Origin: Porphyromonas asaccharolytica DSM 20707
GTDB taxonomy: Bacteria > Bacteroidota > Bacteroidia > Bacteroidales > Porphyromonadaceae
DNA: 64,000 nucleotides
Direction: 5' to 3'
Assembly: GCF_000212375.1 (NCBI RefSeq)
Contig: NC_015501.1
Location: 62,001 to 126,000 of the forward strand
The position numbers were made by a program, and so were the translations under genes. The notes below the pieces were generated by a model. It did not search any database, had not been told where the DNA came from, and was given only the letters and a program-made list of their open reading frames with translations. Positions 15,970-25,600 of this stretch are shown piece by piece; the stretch's first letter is position 1, and each line of letters opens with the position of its first letter.

Positions 15970-17043
15970 ATGACACATAGCACACACTGTAGTAGATGGG
16001 GCTGGTTGATCACCCTGCTCTCTCTCTCCTTTGGGATCATATATGCACAGCAGAGTACCACACCACAGCGGGTGACGGTCGCATTCTATAACTTGGAGAA
16101 CCTATTTGACACCATCGATCAAGAAAACAACGACGAGGAGTTTCTCCCCGAAGGTGCCAATCGCTGGACCCTCGAACGGTACCAGCACAAGCTCCGCAAC
16201 ATGTCGCACGTGATCTCCCTCATCGGAGGTGATGGCCCCGCAATCATCGGAGTCGCTGAGATAGAGAACCGCGGTGTCCTCGAGGATCTGATCGCTGAGG
16301 AGTCACTACGAGACAAGCACTACGACATCGTCCATTACGACTCTCCTGACCGTCGAGGTATAGACTGCGCTATACTTTACCAGCCAGAGGTTTATAAGGT
16401 CTTTGCATCAGGCGCTAGAGCTGTAGAGATCCCTAACGAGCCGTGGATCAAAACAAGAGATGTAGTCTACGCTTCAGGACTTCTCGATGGTGAGATCGTG
16501 CATGTCCTCGTGGGGCACTGGCCCTCACGTAGTGGTGGGGAGGCGGTCTCGCTGCATCGTCGTATGGCAGCCGCTAAGACGATGCGCAGCGTCGCAGACT
16601 CGCTCTATACGCTCTTCCCTGGGAGCAAAGTGATCATGATGGGAGACTTCAACGATGACCCCATCAGCCCTAGCGTACGTGATGGTCTCGGTGTGCAGAA
16701 TCATCCTGACCAAACGAAGCCTGCTGACTACTACACCCCTATGCTACAACTTTATAATAAAGGTATGGGGACGCTCGCCTATCGTGACGTGTGGAATCTC
16801 TTTGACATCATCGCTGTCAACGGAGAGCTCATCGGCAGCAATCCGACCACGTGGCAGCTATACCGCGATCCCGAGACGACCGATATGGCATTTATCTTCA
16901 AGCAACCCTTTATGATCCAGCAGAGTGGTCAGTACAAGGGGTACACGCTCCGCACTTTCGTCGGTGGACAGTGGCAAGGGGGCTACTCAGACCACTTCCC
17001 CGTATATGTCTATCTAGTCAAAGGTGCGACAAAACGACCGTAG
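15970..17043 (+). CDS. Secreted endonuclease/exonuclease/phosphatase-fold protein
   Basis: 357 residues with an N-terminal signal peptide (hydrophobic GWLITLLSLSFGIIYAQ) and an EEP (DNase I-like) domain. Metal and catalytic landmarks are FYNLENLFDT (Asn), VAEIENR (Glu), LVGHWPSRSGG (His/Trp), MMGDFNDDP (Asp-x-Asn) and the closing YSDHFPVYV (Asp-His). The substrate could be nucleic acid or a phosphoester; sequence does not decide. The paralogue at 29433-30485 shares these blocks. It sits 50 bp upstream of the sigma-factor gene. Confidence 0.87.
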   Translation: MTHSTHCSRWGWLITLLSLSFGIIYAQQSTTPQRVTVAFYNLENLFDTIDQENNDEEFLPEGANRWTLERYQHKLRNMSHVISLIGGDGPAIIGVAEIENRGVLEDLIAEESLRDKHYDIVHYDSPDRRGIDCAILYQPEVYKVFASGARAVEIPNEPWIKTRDVVYASGLLDGEIVHVLVGHWPSRSGGEAVSLHRRMAAAKTMRSVADSLYTLFPGSKVIMMGDFNDDPISPSVRDGLGVQNHPDQTKPADYYTPMLQLYNKGMGTLAYRDVWNLFDIIAVNGELIGSNPTTWQLYRDPETTDMAFIFKQPFMIQQSGQYKGYTLRTFVGGQWQGGYSDHFPVYVYLVKGATKRP

Positions 17044-17093
17044 CCTCCCCCTCCTATCAGAGCTGTAGCCACACACCATAGTGTCCACGTAGC

Positions 17094-17642
17094 ATGACCG
17101 AAGATGAACTGCAAGAGCAGATTATGAATTCCGACACCCGCGCTGTCGCCTTTACAAAGGCAGTGCAGATGTATCAGGAGAAGCTCTACTGGTTGATCCG
17201 TCGTATCGTCAGGCAGCATGACGATGCAGATGACGTGCTACAGGAGACCTTTCTGAAGGCGTGGCAAAACTTAAACACTTTCAGAGGAGAGGCGAAGTTC
17301 TACACTTGGATCTATCGCATCGCCCTCTTTGAGGCGATCAACTACAACAAAAAGAAGAAGCGCATCGCAGACAACGAGTACGCTGTCAACGAAGACACCA
17401 GCTATCTCCTAGAGAGTGCCGTAGCCGACCCTTACTTCGACGGAGACAAGGGCGAGCTAATCTTACAGCAAGCGCTCGACAAGCTCCCGCCAAAGCAGCG
17501 ACAGGTCTTTGAGATGCGCTACTTCGACGAGATGCCCTACCGAGATATTGCGACCATCACAGAGACCTCAGAGGGAGCCCTCAAAGCATCTTATCACCAC
17601 GCTGTCAAGAAGATTCAGCTGTATATCTCTAATCTGAATTAA
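17094..17642 (+). CDS. ECF-type RNA polymerase sigma factor
   Basis: 182 residues with sigma region 2 at about 25-90 (YQEKLYWLIRRIV, then DDADDVLQETFLKAWQNL, the classic region 2.2 block, and TWIYRIALFEAINY) and region 4 at about 120-178 (LDKLPPKQRQVFEMRYFDEM and the helix-turn-helix DIATITETSEGALKASYHHAVKKI). Region 3 is absent, as expected for extracytoplasmic-function sigmas. The next two genes encode a single-pass membrane protein and an exported protein, a typical sigma, anti-sigma and periplasmic-partner order. The periplasmic partner is disrupted here. Confidence 0.95.
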   Translation: MTEDELQEQIMNSDTRAVAFTKAVQMYQEKLYWLIRRIVRQHDDADDVLQETFLKAWQNLNTFRGEAKFYTWIYRIALFEAINYNKKKKRIADNEYAVNEDTSYLLESAVADPYFDGDKGELILQQALDKLPPKQRQVFEMRYFDEMPYRDIATITETSEGALKASYHHAVKKIQLYISNLN

Positions 17643-17728
17643 ACTTACCAAGCTTATCTGTATCCAATAAAGTGTAAGGAGAGACCTCTCCTCAAGGTCT
17701 CACTAGACTCCACGTTTAATCACCTCTT

Positions 17729-18187
17729 ATGCCTACACCTTCAGAAGACTTGATCCGTCAGATACCCTTGCTCTCGGAGCGATTGGAGCATTACCATGTT
17801 CCTGAGGGGTACTTTGATGACTTATCCACCCGCATCCTATCGCAGATACCGCTTGATGAGCCGGCTCCTGCGACAGACGCTGTGGTGGCACCTAGGGCGC
17901 ATCGTAGAGCTAAGCTATGGGTAAGACTACGTCCGTGGGCTGCTATCGCTGCAGCACTGATCGCCGTAGTAGCCCTATGGGGTGTATGGCAAGTCACTAC
18001 GCAGGGGTCTCTGCGCTCTAGCGATGAGGTGGCTAGCTCTGTCTATGATCTCAGCGTCACACCGCTGACAGATGCCGAGTATGCAGACTATCTATACGAG
18101 ACCTGTGTAGACATCCTCACCGATAACTACGCCATCGGGGAGACTCTCGAGACTCTCTCTGAGGAGGATATGAGCGATGAGATATAA
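17729..18187 (+). CDS. Probable anti-sigma factor, single-pass membrane protein
   Basis: 152 residues. An acidic N-terminal part of about 65 residues precedes one membrane span (LRPWAAIAAALIAVVALWGV, about residues 68-90). A short acidic C-terminal domain follows on the other side. Position directly after an ECF sigma gene and this topology suggest it holds the sigma factor at the membrane, but no zinc-binding HxxxCxxC motif is visible, so it is not a ZAS-type anti-sigma. The function is inferred from context. Confidence 0.68.
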   Translation: MPTPSEDLIRQIPLLSERLEHYHVPEGYFDDLSTRILSQIPLDEPAPATDAVVAPRAHRRAKLWVRLRPWAAIAAALIAVVALWGVWQVTTQGSLRSSDEVASSVYDLSVTPLTDAEYADYLYETCVDILTDNYAIGETLETLSEEDMSDEI

Positions 18188-18611
18188 TTGATCACAATGC
18201 ATGGACACGACGATATGATGACACGACGTAATCTTTACAACTTTCTATTGGTAGCACTCCCTCTGCTACTTCTCCCCAGCATAGTCGTAGCGCAGCAGTC
18301 CCGCAGTGAGACAAATAGTCGCAGAAGAGAGGAACTGGTCAGGCAACGCAAGGAGTTCTTCGCTCAGGAGCTAGAGCTGACAGCTGACGAAGCTACCTAC
18401 CTAGACCGCACCTTGCGACAGGCGGATCAGAAGCGCATACCGCTATGGCGTGAACTACGTAAGCAGTACGAAGCAACAAGGGGTGAAGCTCTATCAGAGG
18501 CGCAGGCAGCCAAGTGCCTCGAGCGTGAGCAGCAACTTAAGTCTCAGCTAGCAGAGATAGACGAAGAGACCATGACAGAGCTGCGCAAGCAGATCCCTGC
18601 GCGCAAGCTAG

Positions 18612-20712
18612 CCCAAGTTTCACGGGAGGGGACGTGTAACGGCTGCTGGGAGCGGGCGGTAGCGTTTGTGTTATGGACTTTGTGTCCTACAGATTTTGAT
18701 TTTCCTAAAGGGGGCTTCTCGTAAGCCTAGCTTTTGGTAGATCTCGGTGGCTTGTTTCGAGGGCTTGCTACATTGTCGCATTTCGACCTTTTCGCCCAGC
18801 GGATTGACGCCTTCGGTGGTGACTAACTTCTGTGTAGACATACGTCGGACGATCTCCCGCCAGTAGCAGTTCTCGCCCTGCGCTTTGAGTCCACAGCGTA
18901 TGGTATTGACAACCCAGTAAGCGAGCAGGCCAAAGAAAAGATGGGCATCGCTGCGCTGATCCGTCTGATGAAAGAGCGGGCGCAAGTGTAGATCCGTCTT
19001 GAGCTGACGATTCGTGCACTCTATCTCTCGGATCAAGTTGTAGTAGTCCCAGGTGGTGCGCTCGTCTAGTGTACGGACGTTGGTGCGCAGGAAGTAACCG
19101 CCGTGACCGCCCTCTACCTTGGAGAGGTCTTTGATCTTCCAAGCCACCTCTTGCATCTCTAGGGGCTTCTCCTCACTGCGGATGTAGTTGATCTCGTAGT
19201 AGCGTGCAATCGACGGATAACGCTCTATGGCTCTGCCTGTTCGCTCCACGACCCTTTCGTACTTCTTCGTGCCTCCCTTCTTCTTGATCGCCTCGTTTAT
19301 CTTGATCAACTCAGCCTCAAAACGACTGCGCCATTGCCTGTTCATAGAGGCTTCGGTCATCGCTTTTGAGGGGGAGGTAATCTCTAGAAAATAGTCCTCA
19401 TCGGGAGCCGTGTGCACCTCACGAAGCTTGATCTCTCGCTTGCTGGAGTCCTGCACGACGATACACTTGTGGTTCTCTCGGAGGGTGTACTCCTTCAGCC
19501 TCGTACGCGAGACGCAGAGGTAGTTGTAGCCCTTCGCTTTGATTTTCGTTAGGTTCTCCTCAGTGGCAATGCCCGCATCCATAACGATCAGCGTCTTTTC
19601 CTTTCTGGCAGGGCTTTTCTGAGCCAAGCTCTCAATCATATCGGGCAAAGACTTCGGGTCTGCCGTATTGCCCTCGAGGATCGAAGAGTAGCGAATGAAC
19701 CCCTCTTTGTTGATGCACAGTGCCAAGACGAGGAGTTTGCAGTCGGAGCGTTTTTCTTTGGATCGACCAAACTTGCTCTTCTGGCTATTGCGCTTGCTTC
19801 CCTCAAAGTAGAAGTTAGTCAAGTCAAACAGCATCAGCTTATTGTCTATGTTAAAGAGGTGGTCGGTCATCATGCAGAGATGATGCTCAAGTTGCTCCTT
19901 GAGGGCAAAGAGCTGGTCGGTAATCGTGTAAAGCGCATTCCTACCTGGGAGCCAATCGGGGCGACCTGAGTAGAGTTCAGTAGCCGCCGAATTGTCACGC
20001 ATAGTGAAGTAGGAGGCGTGCTCAGAGGTGGCATAGACGGTGCGAACGATCAGTGCAGAGAGAGCCGTGTGGATGGCCTGCTCCGACCAACCTTGACGCT
20101 TCAAAAAGCTCTCCAGCTCTAGCTTATCAATGGTTTGCTTGCAGAGCCACTCGGCTCCCACATTGCGAGCATCGGTGTGCTTGGCGGAGTCCAAGTCGAT
20201 GTAGTGCTCCGCCTCCTTGCGAGCAGCCTGCTCTCGCTTGTCAAAGCGATCTATCCCGCCCTCCTGAACCATCCTATTCCACCATTCGTCAGCCTTAGCT
20301 TGTTCGTGTTCGGTCAACCCATTGAGTCGTTCGGAGAAGAGCGTCGTGGCGTGACGATTCTCAAACCTATTCGTCAGTGCACGAGCGATCTTCTTAGCCT
20401 GCAGAGCATCAATGGAGGGGTCGAAGCCGACGTTGAGCAGGATCAGCGAATGGACATTTCCCCGCACATCACGATAAGACTCCTTCAGTCGATAATAAGG
20501 AGCCTTCTCGCCGATTGTAGGGTTGAAACGGGTCTGAACATTTGCGTGCATGGCGCAAAGTAACAACAAATATTTCACCCAAAAGTGTCCTACAAATCGG
20601 AATCAGCTCCGATCGCCAAAAGCCCCCTTTGACACTCAGCGAGTTACGACTCTCGCCCCCTCAAGTTTCGGGGCAAAACGTCCCGAAATTCATTTTTGCC
20701 GTGAAACTTGGG
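18612..20712 (-). mobile_element. Complete 2,101-bp insertion sequence, IS1634/IS4-like
   Basis: Both ends carry the same 14-bp terminal inverted repeat, CCCAAGTTTCACGG (left 18612-18625, right complement 20699-20712), and the flanks are a 4-bp direct repeat CTAG (18608-18611 and 20713-20716). One transposase gene fills the element on the minus strand. A second inner inverted repeat, AAAGGGGGCTT, lies near 18706 and 20622. The intact gene and clean ends suggest recent insertion. The IS1634 assignment rests on the transposase; I have not matched it to a named element. Confidence 0.92.
18671..20551 (-). CDS. IS1634/IS4-like DDE transposase
   Basis: About 626 residues from the ATG at 20551, which gives MHANVQTRFNP, a familiar opening for this transposase group; an in-frame ATG nine codons upstream is possible. 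DDE candidates are the Asp in LMLFDLTNFYFEGSK, the Asp in TLIVMDAGIATEEN and the Glu in YNLIREIECTNRQLK, each in the expected order, with a C-terminal DAHLFFGLLAYWVVNTIR block. No frameshift or internal stop is visible, so the enzyme is probably functional. Confidence 0.92.
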   Translation of the reverse strand: MHANVQTRFNPTIGEKAPYYRLKESYRDVRGNVHSLILLNVGFDPSIDALQAKKIARALTNRFENRHATTLFSERLNGLTEHEQAKADEWWNRMVQEGGIDRFDKREQAARKEAEHYIDLDSAKHTDARNVGAEWLCKQTIDKLELESFLKRQGWSEQAIHTALSALIVRTVYATSEHASYFTMRDNSAATELYSGRPDWLPGRNALYTITDQLFALKEQLEHHLCMMTDHLFNIDNKLMLFDLTNFYFEGSKRNSQKSKFGRSKEKRSDCKLLVLALCINKEGFIRYSSILEGNTADPKSLPDMIESLAQKSPARKEKTLIVMDAGIATEENLTKIKAKGYNYLCVSRTRLKEYTLRENHKCIVVQDSSKREIKLREVHTAPDEDYFLEITSPSKAMTEASMNRQWRSRFEAELIKINEAIKKKGGTKKYERVVERTGRAIERYPSIARYYEINYIRSEEKPLEMQEVAWKIKDLSKVEGGHGGYFLRTNVRTLDERTTWDYYNLIREIECTNRQLKTDLHLRPLFHQTDQRSDAHLFFGLLAYWVVNTIRCGLKAQGENCYWREIVRRMSTQKLVTTEGVNPLGEKVEMRQCSKPSKQATEIYQKLGLREAPFRKIKICRTQSP

Positions 20713-20819
20713 CTAGTCAACTACCAGCAGGTACAGCGCGAGTTCGCTAGAAAGTATGTCAAGCGCAGTCAGCTCTACCGCTCTGACAGAAAGTAGCAAA
20801 ACAAAAGCCCCCCGAAGAT

Positions 20820-20866
20820 GAAGGAGCTCCATCGCAAATAATTTGCGGCGGAGCTCCTTCTTTTTA
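20820..20866 (+). terminator. Terminator of the sigma-factor gene cluster
   Basis: GAAGGAGCTCC (20820-20830) pairs with GGAGCTCCTTC (20850-20860), with an inner CGCAAAT/ATTTGCG stem, followed by a run of Ts. It would end the transcript of the interrupted gene. Confidence 0.88.
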
Positions 20867-20888
20867 TCTCTCAGCGCACAAACAAAGA

Positions 20889-20923
20889 GAAGAGCCCTAC
20901 GTATCAGATACGTAGGGCTCTTC
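20889..20923 (-). terminator. Bidirectional terminator after groEL
   Basis: A perfect 17-bp stem (starts GAAGAGCCCTACGTATC) around a single A, with T-rich sequence on both sides. It lies 86 bp beyond the groEL stop on the minus strand and faces the terminator of the opposite transcript. Confidence 0.85.
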
Positions 20924-21008
20924 TTTTGTTTGTTGCTCCTAGACGACGGGAGCTAGCGTGAGCGTTAGCGCACAGTGTCTAGGACTTAGCGAGTAGGCTC
21001 GCGGGGGA

Positions 21009-22655
<1,647 letters not shown>

Positions 22656-22694
22656 CTATTTACTTGATTCTTGATTAGGATAAGACGGAGTGGA

Positions 22695-22964
22695 CTAGAG
22701 CGTAGCGAGTACGTCGCTCTGCTTCATGATCATGAGCTTCTCGCCCTCGACCTCTATCTCCGTACCAGCATACTTGCCGTATAGCACCTGATCCCCCACC
22801 TTGAGGACCATCTCCTCATCTTTCGTACCCTTGCCCACAGCGAGTACCTCGCCCTTGAGGGGCTTCTCCTTTGCTGAGTCTGGGATGATGATACCACCTT
22901 GTGTCTTCTCCTCTGCAGTAGCGGGCTTGATCAGCACGCGATCTGCTAATGGTTTGATTGTCAT
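22695..22964 (-). CDS. groES: Co-chaperonin GroES
   Basis: Seven-subunit lid for GroEL. 89 residues. The opening [32 protein letters not shown] contains the mobile loop that contacts GroEL, and the C-terminal half has [13 protein letters not shown]. First gene of the groESL operon. Upstream sequence contains TTTTG about 20 bases before a weak TA-rich element. No CIRCE inverted repeat was seen, so heat control would depend on another factor. Confidence 0.98.
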   Translation of the reverse strand: MTIKPLADRVLIKPATAEEKTQGGIIIPDSAKEKPLKGEVLAVGKGTKDEEMVLKVGDQVLYGKYAGTEIEVEGEKLMIMKQSDVLATL

Positions 22965-23106
22965 AGTTTATCTTGAGTTATATATTATAGTCTCACTTAC
23001 CGCGTCCCCTCCATCTATGAGGGAAGCACGCATTAAGACTAAAGCAAATAATGTGCCAAAAGAGAGAAGGAGCCTCTTGACAAAAGGATCATGACAAAAT
23101 AGCACT

Positions 23107-23142
23107 ATCCGCGAGTAACCCTCTGTAGGGCTACTCGCGGAT
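23107..23142. repeat. Hairpin of the GAGTAACCC family
   Basis: TATCCGCGAGTA and TACTCGCGGATA form a long stem with inner ACCCT/AGGG pairing. It lies between groES and the next minus-strand gene. It may end that gene's transcript, but has no T run. Confidence 0.7.
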
Positions 23143-23197
23143 AGTATCTAGTGGGAGGAGGTCCCTACAGGTCTCTACTCGTCACGTTCCTTCGGAA

Positions 23198-24511
23198 CTA
23201 ATGCTTTTTGGAGGTCATGATGTTGAGCACGAGACGATCCGTCTCATTCATACCCACACGACCTATGCTGGTCAGGTTGTCTATCGTCTGATCTACATCA
23301 TCGTCCACGATACCCTCGCTACCGGTGACCACCTTCTGCTCCATCGCCAGCAAGGCGGAGAACATAGCCGTGCTCACACCACTCGACACCTTCAGGCTGC
23401 AGCTCGGTTTAGCTCCATCGCAGAGTAGACCCGTGATGTTGCCCACCATATTCTTCACAGCATAGCTCACCTGCTGCTTATTACCACCGAGCAGATAGGT
23501 CAAGCCACAAGCAGCACCTGTCGAGGCGACGACACAACCGCAGAGCGCCGAGAGGCGCCCCAGTTTCTGCTTGATATAGATCACCATCAGATTACTCAGC
23601 ATCAGGGCACGAACGGTCTCTTCGTGTCCTTTTTTTTGCTCCTTGGCAAAGGTCAGCACCGGCATCGTCGCCGTGATCCCCTGGTTGCCACTGCCCGAAT
23701 TGCTCATCACCGTCACAGGAGCTCCGTCCATACGGGCATCGCAGGCAGCACTCGTTGCCGCGATGATCTGCGTCAGTGAGGAGTCGCCTAGATACTTACG
23801 ACCCAGGTCACTCTGCACCATACGCCCCACAGCGTGGCCGTAGTTAGACTTCATCGAGAGGCGACTGGCCTCCGCATTCACCTCAGCATCAGCTAGAATA
23901 AACTCGATCTCCTCTAGTGGAGCCGTCGTAGCGAAGTCATAGACGAGCGAGAAGTTGAGTGCCAGCTCATCCTCGTCCTCCTCATCCTCCTGCTGCCCTA
24001 TCGGATGGTCCTCCAGCACTTGATCCCCCTTAGCCAGGAAGGTCAGATGGTCATGCTTGCCGCTGATGATCGCGGTGGCAGTCTCGCCACTGGCCGTCTG
24101 GATCGACACCTCGGCGTAGAGCTTGTCGACAGGTTCCGGCTTCGTACCGATGTTGATTATCTTAGCCTCGACCAGACGCTTAGCCTCAGCCAGTTGCTCA
24201 GGCGTAAAGCTGTCTAGGAGCGTGAGCCCCTTGTCAGGCTGAGCGATGACGATGCCGAGAGCGATCGCTATCGGTAGTCCGATCATGCCCGTTCCAGGTA
24301 TTCCGACACCGAGGGCATTCTTGAGCACGTTGGGGCTTAGTAAGACCGTGACACGCTCCGCGGTAAAGTCGCCCAGCGTAGCACTAGCGTAGGCAGTGCA
24401 GAGCGACACAGCTACAGGCTCCGTACAGCCCGTGGCAGGCACCACCTCTTGGTGGATGAGCGAGATGATCTCTTGGCGTAAAGCAGGGGTCAGTCCATTG
24501 GTCGTCTTCAT
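23198..24511 (-). CDS. L-cysteine desulfidase-like protein (UPF0597/CyuA type)
   Basis: 437 residues. The N-terminal IHQEVVPATGCTEPVAVSL is the classic UPF0597 signature, with a Cys proposed to ligate a [4Fe-4S] cluster. Later Cys-containing stretches AALCGCVVASTGAACG and LLCDGAKPSCSLKV match the serine-dehydratase-alpha-like half of the family. Characterised members degrade L-cysteine to sulfide, pyruvate and ammonia. That would suit an asaccharolytic, sulfide-producing oral or genital anaerobe, but substrate is not proved. It ends just after a GAGTAACCC hairpin. Confidence 0.87.
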   Translation of the reverse strand: MKTTNGLTPALRQEIISLIHQEVVPATGCTEPVAVSLCTAYASATLGDFTAERVTVLLSPNVLKNALGVGIPGTGMIGLPIAIALGIVIAQPDKGLTLLDSFTPEQLAEAKRLVEAKIINIGTKPEPVDKLYAEVSIQTASGETATAIISGKHDHLTFLAKGDQVLEDHPIGQQEDEEDEDELALNFSLVYDFATTAPLEEIEFILADAEVNAEASRLSMKSNYGHAVGRMVQSDLGRKYLGDSSLTQIIAATSAACDARMDGAPVTVMSNSGSGNQGITATMPVLTFAKEQKKGHEETVRALMLSNLMVIYIKQKLGRLSALCGCVVASTGAACGLTYLLGGNKQQVSYAVKNMVGNITGLLCDGAKPSCSLKVSSGVSTAMFSALLAMEQKVVTGSEGIVDDDVDQTIDNLTSIGRVGMNETDRLVLNIMTSKKH

Positions 24512-24533
24512 AAGGTAAGGAGGGATATGCTAG

Positions 24534-25073
24534 TTAAGGATTTGTCGCTTCGTAATCACTACGTGTCACATAGATCAGAGAGGTCGCCCCCAGCGTGATC
24601 ACATCGCCAGAGTGCAGTTCGCAGAAAGTATCTGGCAGGTACTCAACGCCAGCGACGAAAGTACCCGTCATACTATCCAAGTCCTGTATGATCGCCTGTC
24701 CATCAGGCTCTATCGTGATCTGGCAATGGTTGCGCCCCAAGCTAGGGTCGCTACTATGTATCGGGGTGGTAACCGAGGTGCCACGTCCGTTGTAGCTGCC
24801 TATCGTGTTGCACCCCTCGTAGAGCGGGAGCAAGGCAGCGTAGGCAAAGTCATTGGCGATCAACTGCAAGTAAGCTCGCACCGGCTCCCCCTCGGGAGAG
24901 AGGTCGGCGTAGCGTGCGTTGAGATGCTCTAGCGTAGCGCCCCTCAGGCGAAAGCGTAGGCTCTCGGAGCATGCAGGGCAGAGCATAGCGACCTTGCCTC
25001 GGCAGTCAGCATTGGCGAGGATCGTCTCTTCAGAGATCTTGTTCGTACAGTGAGGACAGAGGATATAGTTCAC
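24534..25073 (-). CDS. FHA-domain protein with N-terminal zinc ribbon
   Basis: 179 residues. Residues 1-40 hold two Cys-x-x-Cys pairs (LCPHC and LCPACS), a likely zinc ribbon. Residues about 85-175 form an FHA domain: SYNGRGTSV, then SDPSLGRNHCQITIE with the Ser-x-x-His pair and DLDSMTGTFVAG, the conserved phosphothreonine-binding set. FHA domains read Ser/Thr phosphorylation; no kinase gene is in the window. It begins 22 bp upstream of the desulfidase-like gene on the same strand and may be co-transcribed. Confidence 0.88.
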   Translation of the reverse strand: MNYILCPHCTNKISEETILANADCRGKVAMLCPACSESLRFRLRGATLEHLNARYADLSPEGEPVRAYLQLIANDFAYAALLPLYEGCNTIGSYNGRGTSVTTPIHSSDPSLGRNHCQITIEPDGQAIIQDLDSMTGTFVAGVEYLPDTFCELHSGDVITLGATSLIYVTRSDYEATNP

Positions 25074-25269
25074 GGAGATGTGGGAGAAAGTTCGTTCTTG
25101 CCCACAAATTTACCACAAATATACCACCTAAGCTCACTTAGCTCGGAGCCGTTCGCAGTTTCTCACGAACTAATTCCTATTTTGAGGCGCTTGAAGCGGA
25201 TCCCATTGAGATGTTATAGACAAGATCTCTTATGCCCCGATATGACTTTCCTTTAGAAGTGGTAGATCT

Positions 25270-25429
25270 CCACGTGGATATTTTCAAATTCCTAGGGAGG
25301 AAATAAAAATTCTCCACGTGGAGACGAAATGAAACTTCGGAGGAATCAAATGAAACTTCGGAGGAATCGTTTCTTCCCTACGTGGAGAATAAAAAATATC
25401 CACGTGGAGATTTGAGATTTTCCACGTGG
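25270..25429 (-). repeat. 160-bp CCACGTGG element, copy 2
   Basis: Outer CCACGTGG boxes at 25270 and 25422; others at 25314, 25378 and 25400, and a degenerate box at 25292. Two exact 21-bp direct repeats fill the centre (25327-25347 and 25348-25368). It runs in the opposite orientation to copies 1 and 4. This is the cleanest central repeat of the four. Confidence 0.92.
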
Positions 25430-25502
25430 ATATCGTGTTAGAGATTAGAAGTTAGAAACGAGTAGCCCGCTGTACTACAACGTAAGATTTACACAACGAC
25501 GA

Positions 25503-25546
25503 GAGGGGGCGACACCTAGACTCCTTGGTCTAAGTGCCGCCCCCCC
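25503..25546. terminator. GC-rich hairpin beyond cydB
   Basis: GAGGGGGCG-ACACCTAGAC pairs with GTCTAAGTG-CCGCCCCC. The T-rich run follows on the plus strand, so for cydB on the minus strand it is at best an imperfect terminator. Confidence 0.6.
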
Positions 25547-25600
25547 TTTGTTTGTGTGCGGTTCATTTGCTGACCCTACTTAGCGGGGCAGCCACCGTTA

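Larger units (their letters stand above)
18197..20796 (+). pseudogene. Periplasmic Spy/LTXXQ-like helical protein, split by an insertion sequence
   Basis: The 5' part (18197-18611) encodes a signal peptide (hydrophobic NFLLVALPLLLLPSIVVAQQ) and a charged helical domain rich in Arg, Glu and Gln (KEFFAQELELTADEATYLDRT). It stops at the IS. The 3' part (20717-20796) continues in the same frame. Removing the element and one CTAG copy joins ...IPARKL to VNYQQVQREFARKYVKRSQL and ends at the TAG at 20794, giving 164 residues. Helical LTADE-type proteins of this size are common periplasmic partners of ECF sigma modules. The start could also be ATG 18215 or 18218. The broken product ends in IS-encoded residues. 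Confidence 0.85.
25074..25600. other. Intergenic region with a 160-bp element and a terminator
   Basis: About 530 bp between the FHA gene and cydB, both on the minus strand. It contains a CCACGTGG element, a short heptad tract (TTAGAGA-TTAGAAG-TTAGAAA) at 25434-25456 and a GC-rich hairpin near 25503-25546. No gene was seen. Confidence 0.8.

Noticed and set aside
20542-20796. An 84-codon frame across the right IS end
   Set aside because: It starts inside the IS and ends with the true C-terminus of the interrupted gene, so it is a chimera rather than a gene.
22965-23197. CIRCE or other heat-shock operator before groES
   Set aside because: No 9-bp inverted repeat with 9-bp spacing was found. 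Only a repeat-family hairpin is present.
25503-25546. Riboswitch or attenuator before cydB
   Set aside because: The hairpin lies downstream of cydB on its strand, so it is not in a leader.
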